Positions 55,808 through 64,000 of a stretch of 64,000 nt of DNA are shown in pieces (the first letter of the stretch is position 1; the number at the start of each line of letters is the position of its first letter). The DNA lies in assembly GCA_963710735.1 (NCBI GenBank), contig CAVQBN010000011.1, positions 32,505-96,504 of the forward strand. Reading direction: 5' to 3'. Source of the DNA: FEN-1297 sp963710735 (GTDB taxonomy: Bacteria; Bacteroidota; Ignavibacteria; Ignavibacteriales; Ignavibacteriaceae). Both the position numbers and the translations under genes were made by a program. A model generated the notes under the pieces. The model did not search any database and was not told the DNA's origin. It saw only the letters and a program-made list of their open reading frames with translations.

Positions 55808-55985
55808 GAGGATCGATTATATCAATTAAATATTGAGGGAAAGATGCAGGCACATCATTTCCCTCTGAAAAATAAAAAGTAAGGCCGATCACCTTATGCA
55901 AGCATTATGCTATGCCTTTTTATTTACGGTACAAACATGCCTAAAATTAAATAATAATTCAAATCAATATTAAAGGAGCTTTATT

Positions 55986-57536
55986 ATGCATAGGATAAAA
56001 ATTCTTCTTTTGCCTTTGCTTTTAGTTCTCTTTTGCGGGAATAATTTTGCCGCTTCCTTTACTTATTCGGGCCCAAGCAGTGCGACGATATCTTTCGGAC
56101 ATACAAATGTAAGCGCAACTTATTATTTTTCATATGATTTAACTGGACTATTTATGCCTGCATTAAGTATCGCTGTCGATGGAAATACAATCTTGGCACC
56201 ACATGCGTGTCAATCAGACGCAACTACTCCGAGTCATTATGCATTATCATTTAATAGTCCCGGTACACACTCTGTAATGTTTAGATTAACACAATTAGTT
56301 GATAACGGAACTCCTTGCGGTACAAGGGTAACTATCCAGGAATATAATTTTAATGTCAGCGTAAACTTCCAAATAAGCGTAGAAAATATATTTGCAGGCG
56401 GCACAATAAAAGTAGACAATACAATTAGATCTTCACCATATCATAGATCTGTATCCGGTGACAATAATGTTCCTATCGATGCAATAGAACAAGATAATGG
56501 GGGATATCATTGGATTTGGAACGCTAATGGGACTAATAATAGCGAGTGGGATAAAATACCTTCAGGAGGGAACTCCACTAGATATAGCTTTTTGCAAAAT
56601 ACTACATATTCAGTGCAAAGCACGGATATTAGTACTAGAGTTGTAGCCGGGCTTCGTAAAATATGTAATTTAACTTTTCAGAATAATTTTGTGGGAGTGG
56701 GTAACAGTGGTACAATTACGGTAGGCGGCAGTCAATATAATTCACCTGCATCCGGTTTTAATGTTATTGAACAGAACCCAATTATTGCAAATGCTAATGA
56801 ATCGGTAATAAACGGTATTAGTTATTTTTTTATACAATGGAGTAACGGCAGTACTTCAAAATCTACGACTTTTTATCCTGGTCAAACTAATACTTACACC
56901 GCCAGCTTTTACGGACGCCCATACAAAGCTAATTTTAACTTCGGTTTCGACTTAGTAGTAGGTCAGCCGATTCGCATGCACTGGACGGATAACCCAAACA
57001 CAAATGTTACTTACCAAATATGGCGATGCACTGATTACTCACATGGTGTTGCCCATAATCCTAGTCAAATTGCAACGGTTCAAAGAGGAGTGCAGAGTTT
57101 TACTGATAACGATTACACTTACATGGGCCCTCGAAGCGGTTCCCCCGTTTATTATGATGTTCGTGAATATTATTCTGTTGAAGGAACTACTTCTTATGAA
57201 TCGTGGTACGGAACAAATGGAAATTTAGTACCTAAAATAAGCGCTCCTTCTGAAAGCAAAATGGCTAGTGAAATAAAAGAATATTCGGTCATTTGCTACC
57301 CGAATCCCTTTAATCCTTCAACAAGAATAAATTATCAGCTTCCTAAAGACGGCATGGTATCATTAAAGATATACAATGAATTAGGCCAGGAAGTAAAAAC
57401 GCTGGTTGATGGATTTAAAAATACAGGCACATACAATATTGAATTCAATGCATCAAATCTAAGCAGTGGTATTTATTTCTATAAACTGCAAGCTGGGGAT
57501 TTTGTATCAATAAAGAAGATGTTATTAATAAAATAG
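55986..57536 (+). CDS. Secreted protein with type IX C-terminal sorting domain
   Basis: 516 residues, preceded by AAAGGAGCT. Signal peptide (MHRIKILLLPLLLVLFCGNNFAA), a beta-rich, Asn/Ser/Thr-rich central part without a recognised enzyme motif, and a Por-type sorting domain at about 432-516: YSVICYPNPFNPSTRINYQLP, LKIYNELGQEVKTLVDGF, GTYNIEFNASNLSSGIYFYKLQAGDFVSIKKMLLIK. It is therefore expected on the cell surface or outside. The first 120 residues may form an immunoglobulin-like domain; that is a guess. A perfect hairpin follows downstream. Confidence 0.85.
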   Translation: MHRIKILLLPLLLVLFCGNNFAASFTYSGPSSATISFGHTNVSATYYFSYDLTGLFMPALSIAVDGNTILAPHACQSDATTPSHYALSFNSPGTHSVMFRLTQLVDNGTPCGTRVTIQEYNFNVSVNFQISVENIFAGGTIKVDNTIRSSPYHRSVSGDNNVPIDAIEQDNGGYHWIWNANGTNNSEWDKIPSGGNSTRYSFLQNTTYSVQSTDISTRVVAGLRKICNLTFQNNFVGVGNSGTITVGGSQYNSPASGFNVIEQNPIIANANESVINGISYFFIQWSNGSTSKSTTFYPGQTNTYTASFYGRPYKANFNFGFDLVVGQPIRMHWTDNPNTNVTYQIWRCTDYSHGVAHNPSQIATVQRGVQSFTDNDYTYMGPRSGSPVYYDVREYYSVEGTTSYESWYGTNGNLVPKISAPSESKMASEIKEYSVICYPNPFNPSTRINYQLPKDGMVSLKIYNELGQEVKTLVDGFKNTGTYNIEFNASNLSSGIYFYKLQAGDFVSIKKMLLIK

Positions 57537-57601
57537 TATCAAATGACCAGAGGAGAAACTAAGTAGTTAAAAATAAATAAGTTAATTAAGAACAAATTCT
57601 A

Positions 57602-57634
57602 TTAAGGGAAACGATTGAAAGTCGTTTCCCTTAA
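57602..57634. terminator. Terminator between two convergent genes
   Basis: AAGGGAAACGA, loop TTGAAAG, TCGTTTCCCTT: an 11-bp perfect stem extended by A/T pairs at the base. It lies between the convergent secreted-protein gene (+) and DUF1670-like gene (-) and can serve both. Confidence 0.85.
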
Positions 57635-57659
57635 AATAAGAAAAAAAAAGTAACTGTAA

Positions 57660-58466
57660 TTAAAGATTTTCATCGTTCTTTGACAAGTTGTTTTTCAATT
57701 TAACCGGCAAGAGATCAATATACTGTTGAACAACACGCTTAGAGAGTCTAGCAAGATTAGAAATCTTTTCCAGATCTTTAATATCGTGCTTCCAGAGGAT
57801 TTCTACTCTGTGATAGTCTTTAATGTATCTGTCAACGGCTTCTTTTGAATGATTAGTTTTAAGAGCAATCTCCGGAGTAAGATACCCTTGCAGATAAAGA
57901 GTAATGATTTCTCTTTTATGTGTAATAGCCCCGGATAGATCGTGAATATTACCTCTAGTAGGTAATAGGTGACCTTCTGCTTGAATCTCCTGAACATATT
58001 GGCTTACGACAGCATCGCAGACGCCAAGTAAAATAGCAAGATCAAGCTGAGTCAGTAGAGCACCCTGATCTACCCATCGTTTAAGCCTATTTTTACGAAG
58101 TGATTTAGAATCAAAGCCGTGAGCAATGTGCGCAATATCCTGATCATTGATGAAAGAAAGTACGACCGGTTTAAGTCTAGTTTTGGCAATAGATTTACTT
58201 CTTTGCGGAAACTCATCGACCGGCACGGCCATCCATACAAGCTGTCCATAGTTAATATGGTGAAGGTCATCATCGATAGAAGAGACGAGGAAATAATGAT
58301 CAATGAGTTGAAGTATATCGTTAATGATTGCCTTAGCGGTAATCTCACCCCTGTCATAGCCGTAGTTGTTGAGGAACCTATGCAGAAGCAGCTGTTCGAG
58401 GGATTTATCAGAAAGACGTCTGAACTTTTTTAATTGGATTTGTTCTTTAGTTAAAGCTTTACTCAT
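57660..58466 (-). CDS. DUF1670-like double-HTH protein, second gene
   Basis: 268 residues from the ATG at 58466, which follows GGAGG and overlaps the upstream gene's stop by 8 bp; longer upstream frames merely run through that gene. Two HTH-like segments are visible, LTQLDLAILLGVCDAVVSQYVQEI and, after GAITHKREIITLYLQGY, LTPEIALKTNHSKEAVDRYI. A third lies near the C-terminus (LEKISNLARLSKRVVQQYIDLLPV). The HxHK...TLYLQGYxxxEIALKTNHSxEAVDRYIKDY block is shared with its neighbour. I believe this is DUF1670, a family of unknown function; no catalytic motif is evident. Confidence 0.7.
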   Translation of the reverse strand: MSKALTKEQIQLKKFRRLSDKSLEQLLLHRFLNNYGYDRGEITAKAIINDILQLIDHYFLVSSIDDDLHHINYGQLVWMAVPVDEFPQRSKSIAKTRLKPVVLSFINDQDIAHIAHGFDSKSLRKNRLKRWVDQGALLTQLDLAILLGVCDAVVSQYVQEIQAEGHLLPTRGNIHDLSGAITHKREIITLYLQGYLTPEIALKTNHSKEAVDRYIKDYHRVEILWKHDIKDLEKISNLARLSKRVVQQYIDLLPVKLKNNLSKNDENL

Positions 58467-59304
58467 TGACTTTGCCTCCTCTGCTGGAAGGAATGCCGGA
58501 TTTTTTTTTAGCAGAATCATCAACATGGTTAGGAGAAATAAGTTCGAGCAGTCTTTGATTATCAAGCTTGTAGTAGATGTCATAAATTTGGCAATACTCT
58601 CTGACAAGACGATCAGATTTTTGAGCAATAAGTCTGATTTGCTGCAAAGAGAAGTTCTGCTTGTACAGAGCAGCAACTTGAATAAAATCGGCAAGATATC
58701 TTTTAACTGAAGTCTCTGAATGATTGGTCTTAAGTTCTATATCGGTAAATGAATAACCCTTAAAATAAAGGTCAAGAATGATAGACTTATGAGAAAGCCC
58801 CGGTCCCATATCAAGCTTAGCGCCTCTGGTCATGATAAACTTACCGTCCTTGCGAAGGAAAAAGACATCACGTTTGACAGTGGCCGGAGAGGTGGTAAGC
58901 AGAAGAGCAAGGTCTTCATAAGTGAGCAAAGCACCTTGATCGTAAGCTTGTCTGGTAAGTCGTTCGATCCTATGGCGTCTCATACCGGCAAGGCCGAAAT
59001 TAGCCAAGACATCGAAGTCGGAGTTAATGTCCATAAGCTTAAGACGGCATGTAACTTTTCTAGTAAGCCTAATATGCTTGCCGGCCGGTTCAGTTGAACA
59101 AACAGCTTCATAAGAAACTTCACCGCTGGAAAGCGAGATATTGGAATGTTCTTGGAAATATATAGAGACTTGTTTATAAAAAGCTTCGGCAATAATCGGA
59201 GTAAGATTAAAGTCCTGGGCAAGTTTTTGAATGATGGCGTTTTTAGCATTCTTTGACTCAAGACGTTTAAGGCCATAAGAGTCATTATTTTGAATCTTAT
59301 CCAT
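58459..59304 (-). CDS. DUF1670-like double-HTH protein, first gene
   Basis: 281 residues. The N-terminal part (IIQKLAQDFNLTPIIAEAFYKQVSIYF) is helical. A conserved RLTRKVTCRLKLMDINSDFDVLANFGLAGMRRHRIERLTRQAYDQGALLTYEDLALLLTTSPATVKRDV block contains the first HTH, then LSHKSIILDLYFKGYSFTDIELKTNHSETSVKRYLADF the second, and LQQIRLIAQKSDRLVREYCQIY a third. It is homologous to the next gene and coupled to it. A perfect palindrome lies 40 bp upstream of its ATG. Which promoter or target it controls is unknown; a regulatory or mobile-element function can both be argued. Confidence 0.7.
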   Translation of the reverse strand: MDKIQNNDSYGLKRLESKNAKNAIIQKLAQDFNLTPIIAEAFYKQVSIYFQEHSNISLSSGEVSYEAVCSTEPAGKHIRLTRKVTCRLKLMDINSDFDVLANFGLAGMRRHRIERLTRQAYDQGALLTYEDLALLLTTSPATVKRDVFFLRKDGKFIMTRGAKLDMGPGLSHKSIILDLYFKGYSFTDIELKTNHSETSVKRYLADFIQVAALYKQNFSLQQIRLIAQKSDRLVREYCQIYDIYYKLDNQRLLELISPNHVDDSAKKKSGIPSSRGGKVNE

Positions 59305-59343
59305 AGGAGACCCTTTATTTTGTTATATAAATTTAGTCTCCTC

Positions 59344-59357
59344 AGGTCATATGACCT
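59344..59357. promoter_or_regulatory. 14-bp perfect palindrome upstream of the DUF1670-like pair
   Basis: AGGTCATATGACCT, 40 bp upstream of the ATG at 59304 on the minus strand. It lies where a repressor binding its own promoter would sit, and both downstream products carry HTH motifs, so an operator is plausible. Direct evidence is the symmetry only. Confidence 0.6.
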
Positions 59358-59511
59358 AAACTTTAAATAACAACATGTAATACTTATAGTTAGTATAAAA
59401 TTAAAGCCGGGCGTTAAAAATTTTACCGTCCGGCTACTTATTAAATACTTAAATTTTTTATAAATCAAAAATTTTTTTAACTTAACCCTTCAAAAATTCA
59501 AACGATATTTC

Positions 59512-60243
59512 ATGAATGAAAAAAATAAATTTTTAATTCCGGCATCAATCATAGGTATATGTTTCCTTTTGAGTTCCATAATTTTAGCCTGGACCTGGAA
59601 ATCGAATTATAATGAAAATCAGACTATTACAGTTACCGGATCTGCAAAGCAGGATATCATTTCAAATTTAGCTATACTTAAAGGAACATTATCAGCCCGG
59701 CAAACCACAGCTGATGCTGCATACAGAGAACTTCAAAGAGAAAAACCGATATTAATTTCTTATATACAATCTAAAGGATTTCCGGAAGATAAAATTAATT
59801 TTTCAGCGGTTTCGTTTTTCCCTGTTTATGAAGTCGGAGCAAATGGATATCAAACTGCAAACATAAAGGGATATACATATAATCAAAGAATTGAAATTCA
59901 ATCTGATGATGTAAATAAGATTAAAGATCTTTCAATCGATATATCTTCCCTAATTGAAAAGGGAGTTAATTTTAAGGTAGACATGCCTGAATATCATTAT
60001 ACAAATTTAGCCGATTTAAAAATCAGGATTCAAGCAGCGGCAGCTAAAGATGCAATGATAAGAGCTGAAAAAATTGCCGAAGCTACAGGCAGAAAATTAG
60101 GGCCTATGCGTGATGCAAGAATGGGAGTCCTTCAAATTACTCCTAAATATTCAAACCAAGTATCCAACTATGGAATAAATGATATCACTTCAATTGATAA
60201 AGTAATTACTGCGGTTGTAAGTGCATCATTTAAAATCGAATAA
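59512..60243 (+). CDS. SIMPL (DUF541) domain protein
   Basis: 243 residues. An N-terminal membrane segment (FLIPASIIGICFLLSSIILAWTW) anchors the protein; the rest is a SIMPL domain exported across the membrane: ITVTGSAKQDIISNLAILKGTLSARQ near 40-65, IQSKGFPEDKINFSAVSFFPVYE near 85-107, YTYNQRIEIQSDDVNKIKDLSIDISSLIEKGV and AAAKDAMIRAEKIAEATGRKLGPMRDARMGVLQI. The family has no settled biochemical role (periplasmic, sometimes linked to oxidative stress). It is 36 bp upstream of the cytochrome gene. Confidence 0.9.
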   Translation: MNEKNKFLIPASIIGICFLLSSIILAWTWKSNYNENQTITVTGSAKQDIISNLAILKGTLSARQTTADAAYRELQREKPILISYIQSKGFPEDKINFSAVSFFPVYEVGANGYQTANIKGYTYNQRIEIQSDDVNKIKDLSIDISSLIEKGVNFKVDMPEYHYTNLADLKIRIQAAAAKDAMIRAEKIAEATGRKLGPMRDARMGVLQITPKYSNQVSNYGINDITSIDKVITAVVSASFKIE

Positions 60244-60279
60244 AAGCAATTATTTAATTAAAGAAGTAAAAAGTAAAAT

Positions 60280-60705
60280 ATGACGAAACCTCAAATTTGG
60301 GTAGCAGCAGTGTTAGTGTTGTTCTTATTATTATTCTTCCTGGAAAAAGAAACAAAAAGAGTTGATGTTCAACCGAAAGGTGCACCGCCCGAAATAGTCC
60401 AGCAAACCGGGCAATCGAATAAACCGCAAACTCCGGAACAAATGGTTGCGAGCTTCGGCTGCACAGGCTGCCATGGTGCTGATTTAGCAGGGACAAAAAT
60501 GGCACCTGACTTGCATAATGTTAAGAACGACTGGACAAGAGATCAGCTTATAAACTATCTTAGAAATCCATCATCTTATATGAATTCCGCAAAACTTAAA
60601 ACCTTAAAAGAAAAATATCCGAATGTGATGATGCCTTCTTTCAATAATATTGACGTTAAACAATTAGGTAAGATAGCAGATTATTTGTTAAGCTTAAAAC
60701 AATAA
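60280..60705 (+). CDS. Membrane-anchored monohaem cytochrome c
   Basis: 141 residues: an N-terminal hydrophobic helix (IWVAAVLVLFLLLFFLE), a Pro/Gln-rich linker, then one haem motif CTGCH (residues near 68) in ASFGCTGCHGADLAGTKMAPDLHN. Met ligands are likely in NVMMPSFNNI. Ends KIADYLLSLKQ, typical of class I cytochromes. Periplasm-facing electron carrier; partner unknown. No c-type biogenesis genes nearby. Confidence 0.9.
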   Translation: MTKPQIWVAAVLVLFLLLFFLEKETKRVDVQPKGAPPEIVQQTGQSNKPQTPEQMVASFGCTGCHGADLAGTKMAPDLHNVKNDWTRDQLINYLRNPSSYMNSAKLKTLKEKYPNVMMPSFNNIDVKQLGKIADYLLSLKQ

Positions 60706-60724
60706 ACTTTTGTAAAACAAAAAT

Positions 60725-60744
60725 GCCCCGCTTTTTAACGGGGC
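60725..60744. terminator. Terminator between cytochrome c and fbaB (bidirectional)
   Basis: GCCCCG, loop CTTTTTAA, CGGGGC followed by CTTTT on the plus strand and AT-rich sequence on the other, between two convergent genes. Confidence 0.88.
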
Positions 60745-60787
60745 CTTTTCATAATAAATATATTTTAGATTTGAATTACTGGCTTAA

Positions 60788-61837
60788 TTAAGCAACCGTA
60801 ATTTTCTTTTCCAGATAAACATCCTGAATAGTATTAAGAAGTTTTACACCCTCGGCCATTGGGCGCTGAAAAGCTTTTCTTCCTGAAATTAATCCCATGC
60901 CGCCGGCTCTTTTATTTATAACCGCAGTTTTAGCAGCTTCCGCAAAATCGTTAGCACCTGAAGCACCGCCGCTGTTAATCAATCCCGCTCTTCCCATATA
61001 ATTATTAATTACCTGATAACGGGTTAAATCAATCGGGTTGTCCGTTGAAAGATCGGTATAAACTTTTTTGCTGGTCTTGCCGAATTTTAATGCTTCAAAA
61101 CCGCCGTTGCATTCCGGAAGTTTCTGTTTGATAATGTCCGCTTCAATTGTAACACCAAGATGATTTGCCTGACCGGTTAAATCAGCAGCTACATGATAAT
61201 CTTTTTCTTTTGTTTTGAAGTCTGGATTTCTCAAGTAGCACCACAAAATGGTTGCTAAACCCATCTCATGTGCAATTTGAAATGCCTGGCTTACTTCAAT
61301 TATCTGACGGTCACTTTCAGGTGAACCGAAATAAATTGTTGCACCAACAGCGGCTGCACCCATATCATAAGCCTGCTCAACACTTGCAAACATAATCTGG
61401 TCATATTTGTTTGGAAATGTTAAAAGTTCATTATGATTTAATTTTACTATGAACGGAATTTTATGAGCATATTTTCTTGAGGTCATTCCTAAAACACCAA
61501 GAGTTGAAGCAACAGCATTACAGCCGCCTTCAACCGCAAGTTTAACTATATTCTCCGGATCAAAATATTCCGGGTTTGGTGCAAATGAAGCGCCTGCCGT
61601 ATGTTCAATTCCCTGATCGACAGGGAGAATGGAAACATAACCTGAACCTGCTAAACGTCCCGACATAAAAATCCATTGTAAGTTCTTTAATACATTTATA
61701 TTTCTGTCGGTGTTTGCAAATATTCTATCGACAAAATCGGGACCAGGCAAGTGTAACTTTTCTTTTGGGAATTTAGCTTTATATGTTAATAAAGAGTCGG
61801 CCTCTTTCCCTAATAATTCTTTAATTTTCTCTAACAT
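60788..61837 (-). CDS. fbaB: Class I fructose-bisphosphate aldolase (DhnA/FbaB type)
   Basis: Schiff-base aldolase cleaving fructose-1,6-bisphosphate; 349 residues, the DhnA-like archaeal/bacterial class. Motifs: GYVSILPVDQGIEHTAGASFAPNP near 68-90, IPFIVKLNHNELLTF near 128-142, GAAAVGATIYFGSPESDRQIIEVSQAFQIAHEMGLATILWCYLRNP near 166-210, VTIEADIIKQKLPE containing the Schiff-base lysine, and GRAGLINSGGASGANDFAEAAKTAVINKRAGGMGLISGRKAFQRP. No phosphatase domain is attached. It stands alone on the minus strand. Confidence 0.94.
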   Translation of the reverse strand: MLEKIKELLGKEADSLLTYKAKFPKEKLHLPGPDFVDRIFANTDRNINVLKNLQWIFMSGRLAGSGYVSILPVDQGIEHTAGASFAPNPEYFDPENIVKLAVEGGCNAVASTLGVLGMTSRKYAHKIPFIVKLNHNELLTFPNKYDQIMFASVEQAYDMGAAAVGATIYFGSPESDRQIIEVSQAFQIAHEMGLATILWCYLRNPDFKTKEKDYHVAADLTGQANHLGVTIEADIIKQKLPECNGGFEALKFGKTSKKVYTDLSTDNPIDLTRYQVINNYMGRAGLINSGGASGANDFAEAAKTAVINKRAGGMGLISGRKAFQRPMAEGVKLLNTIQDVYLEKKITVA

Positions 61838-62025
61838 TATTACTCCCGTTAAATTTAATTATTTATTCGATTTATTCTTAAAATCCCTAAACAAAAATAA
61901 CCTTAATTCGTTTTGAATTCAATTGAATAAAGTTATAATAGAGATATTATTGCAAGGGGTAAATAATTATGTGGTTTTCTGAATAAATCCGTTCTTTGAA
62001 TATTGATTTTGCAGGCAGTTAAAGT

Positions 62026-63006
62026 TTAGCCCTTTTTAAGCCTGCCGTCTATATGATTGAATATATTAACACCATGATATCTTGAATTTTCTATAAACCA
62101 TTTTCCTGTATCCATTCCGCTGCAAACAACGCCGGCTAAATAAATTCCTTTCTTGTTGGTTTCAAAAGTCTCCTGATTGAATACTGGAATTTTATCCCCT
62201 TCATCTGAAATTTTTATCCCGGCTTTTAATAGAAATGTATAGTCCGAATGATACCCGGTCATCGCAAAGACAAAATCATTTTCGATAGTTTTCTTTCCTT
62301 CGGGAGTTTGAATATCAACTTCATGTTCTCTGATACTGATTATATTCGAGTTAAAGTACGCTTTGATTGAACCTTCTTTTATACGGTTATCAATATCGGG
62401 TTTAACCCAGTATTTAACATTATCCTTTATTCTATCTTCTCTAATCACCATTGTAACTTCAGAACCTCTGCGATAAGTTTCCAATGCTACATCAACAGCC
62501 GAGTTTGCCGCACCAATAACAATTAGTTTGAGATAAGCGTAGGGATGTGCTTCATCAAAATAATGTTTTACTTTCGGAAGATCTTCACCGGGAATATTTA
62601 AATAATTAGGTTTGTCGAAAAAACCGGTTGCAATGATTAATTTCTTGCAGGTATATTTCCCTTTATTCGTGATTATTTCAAATCCATTTTCTATATCTTT
62701 TATATCTAAAACGGTTTCATAATTCTTTACATTTAATTTCCAGGCCTGTTTTGCTCTCCGGTAATATTCAAGAGCCTCTCTGCGCGTAGGTTTATCGCCG
62801 TGAGAAACAAATGGGACTTCCCCGATTTCCAGTCTTTCGGAAGTTGAAAAGAAAGTCATGTTGGTTGGATAATTAAAGATGGAATTGACCAAGCAGCCTT
62901 TTTCAATTATCAAATGGGTATAATTTCTTTTTACTGCTTCAATTCCACACGATAAACCGATTGGGCCTGCGCCGATGATTATTACATCAAAAGTATTATT
63001 AGGCAT
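62026..63006 (-). CDS. ypdA: YpdA-family NAD(P)H-disulfide reductase
   Basis: FAD-dependent pyridine-nucleotide oxidoreductase of the putative bacillithiol-disulfide reductase group, 326 residues. FAD motif VIIIGAGPIGLSCGIEAVKRNYTHLIIEKG at 9-37, NYPTNMTFFSTSERLEIGEVPF typical of YpdA, IIATGFFDKPNYLNIPGEDL near 125, NADPH motif LIVIGAANSAVDVALETYRRGSEVTMVIRE near 161-190, FVFAMTGYHSDYTFL near 250, GIYLAGVVCSGMDTGKWFIENSRYHG at the end. No CxxC redox pair, as in YpdA. Its presence suggests a low-molecular-weight thiol such as bacillithiol, which this window cannot prove. Confidence 0.92.
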   Translation of the reverse strand: MPNNTFDVIIIGAGPIGLSCGIEAVKRNYTHLIIEKGCLVNSIFNYPTNMTFFSTSERLEIGEVPFVSHGDKPTRREALEYYRRAKQAWKLNVKNYETVLDIKDIENGFEIITNKGKYTCKKLIIATGFFDKPNYLNIPGEDLPKVKHYFDEAHPYAYLKLIVIGAANSAVDVALETYRRGSEVTMVIREDRIKDNVKYWVKPDIDNRIKEGSIKAYFNSNIISIREHEVDIQTPEGKKTIENDFVFAMTGYHSDYTFLLKAGIKISDEGDKIPVFNQETFETNKKGIYLAGVVCSGMDTGKWFIENSRYHGVNIFNHIDGRLKKG

Positions 63007-63152
63007 TTCAAATTTCTATAAATGTTTAAGATTATATGCAAATTTAATTATTAATCAAATTAAAATATTTGATTTGAGCAATAGCCTAATAATTGAAGCG
63101 TTGAAATCTGCAGAAATAGAGACTCATTCAACTTATATTTTGGATTTAATTT

Positions 63153-63590
63153 CTATTTTGGCGAAGTATCACTTACAATTTCAATCAGCGCACTGGTTAC
63201 AGTTTCTTCTTGATCGTTCAGCAAAAAAACTCTATAAATACCTGGCTCTTCAAATCTTAAATCATTTTCATCGTTTCTTGTAAAATATACATAGCTTTGA
63301 TCCGGGCTTATTATGTAACTAAACTTTTTAGTAAACTCAAATTCCTTTGTCGTAGGATTATATTTATCAAATTCAATAAATACATTATTCAGATTCATAG
63401 GCTTATCGCTTTTAACCATTATAGTGAGATATCCGACAGTAAACCGATCGCCTATTCCTACTTCGCCTAATTTGCTGTCATATCTTTGACAAAAATACAT
63501 TACCGGTGAACTCTGTGCATATGAAGTAGACTTGATTCCGAAAAGGAACAGATATAAAAAAAGCGAAAAAATAATCCCATAATTTTTCAT
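63153..63590 (-). CDS. Small exported protein, unknown family
   Basis: 145 residues with a signal peptide (MKNYGIIFSLFLYLFLFGIKSTSYAQ). The mature part is beta-rich: MYFCQRYDSKLGEVGIGDRFTVGYLTIMVKSDKPMNLNNVFIEFDKYNPTTKEFEFTKKFSYIISPDQSYVYFTRN, then FEEPGIYRVFLLNDQEETVTSALIEIV. It resembles a fibronectin-III- or sandwich-like domain in a periplasmic or surface protein. Function unknown. Confidence 0.7.
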   Translation of the reverse strand: MKNYGIIFSLFLYLFLFGIKSTSYAQSSPVMYFCQRYDSKLGEVGIGDRFTVGYLTIMVKSDKPMNLNNVFIEFDKYNPTTKEFEFTKKFSYIISPDQSYVYFTRNDENDLRFEEPGIYRVFLLNDQEETVTSALIEIVSDTSPK

Positions 63591-64000
63591 TTATCATCCT
63601 TTAAGATTGTTCGTTCCATGAAATTAACGATTTAAATTTTTACGAATTTAGAATGCCGAAATAATTACAAAAAACAAATCAATACTAAGAAAAATTTCAA
63701 TAACATTCGATAAAGAAAATCCGGTAGAAATTATACTAATTATTTATGTTAAAAGTAATTCAAAGAAAAAGGGAATTATCATATCTTTCCAAAATAAGCA
63801 AAAAGATAGCTTGCACTTATCTAGAAGCTGACAAGTTTAAAAGAAATCTGCATGCAAGTTTTAGGAAAGCTTTTAAGAGAATATTTTGTTAAAAGTTTAT
63901 TGTTCCGGCAGGCAGTACCCGCGTATAAAAAAAGTTTAAGAAAAATTTTAATTGCATATTAAAAATTATTTTTGTAAACTTTTAACATTAAAGGGAAAGA
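63591..64000. other. Right edge, no gene seen
   Basis: About 410 bp of AT-rich DNA with no open frame that has start, length and composition of a gene. It may be upstream sequence for a gene beyond the window edge and for the exported protein at 63590. Confidence 0.4.

Noticed and set aside
57660..59304. Insertion sequence around the DUF1670-like pair
   Set aside because: No flanking terminal repeats or target duplications were seen and no DDE, HUH or serine-recombinase motif is present in either protein.

Overview
The window is 64 kb of AT-rich bacterial DNA, densely coded on both strands, with no rRNA, tRNA, CRISPR array, prophage or integrase that I could recognise. The gene content suggests the Ignavibacteria/Chlorobi side of the Bacteroidota. 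Reasons are two secreted proteins with Por/type IX C-terminal sorting domains, a one-piece hybrid two-component regulator of the Bacteroides HTCS kind, a group II (heptaprenyl/geranylgeranyl)glyceryl phosphate synthase, a YpdA-type disulfide reductase, small outer-membrane beta-barrels, and many starts without a strong Shine-Dalgarno. The lineage is inference from gene content only.

Layout. 1-3.1 kb (minus): a tightly overlapping run yggS - divIVA-like - purine nucleoside phosphorylase - four-TM coiled-coil protein - ileS (cut by the window edge). 3.4-21.3 kb: housekeeping and transport genes (pta, NCS2-type permease, APC permease, glutathione peroxidase, TerB-like, malQ, amidase, trans-sulfuration PLP enzyme, tex, GGGP synthase, gmhA, DUF192, alpha/beta hydrolase, OsmC). 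21.7-38.1 kb: a signalling island with a Ser/Thr kinase-TolB-like-TPR protein, three tandem 860-residue AAA/LuxR (LAL-type) regulators plus the decayed end of a fourth, three small DUF4242-like proteins (two nearly identical, flanking the array), a lipoprotein, and a 1396-residue hybrid two-component regulator. 38.3-44.5 kb: a secreted M6-like protease, a membrane-protein/XRE pair under a long palindromic operator, a GNAT gene, a MITE-like hairpin, and a ThaI-like restriction-modification pair. 45.2-51.1 kb: the pyruvate dehydrogenase complex aceE-aceF-lpdA. 51.2-64 kb: an ECF-like sigma factor, a DUF255 thioredoxin-fold protein, two secreted proteins, a pair of coupled DUF1670-like double-HTH genes, SIMPL protein, cytochrome c, class I aldolase, YpdA and a small exported protein.

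How the genes connect. Pta and the PDH complex handle pyruvate, acetyl-CoA and acetyl-phosphate; MalQ and FbaB handle alpha-glucans and glycolysis. The 21.7-38.1 kb island looks like an expanded sensing/regulatory module that has grown by tandem duplication.

Two cautions. Five otherwise intact genes (NCS2-type permease, gmhA, the R-M methylase, aceE, aceF) each carry one single-base frameshift, four with an extra base and one with a missing base; recurrent indel error in the assembly is the simplest explanation. All family names come from reading motifs by eye; no database search was run.
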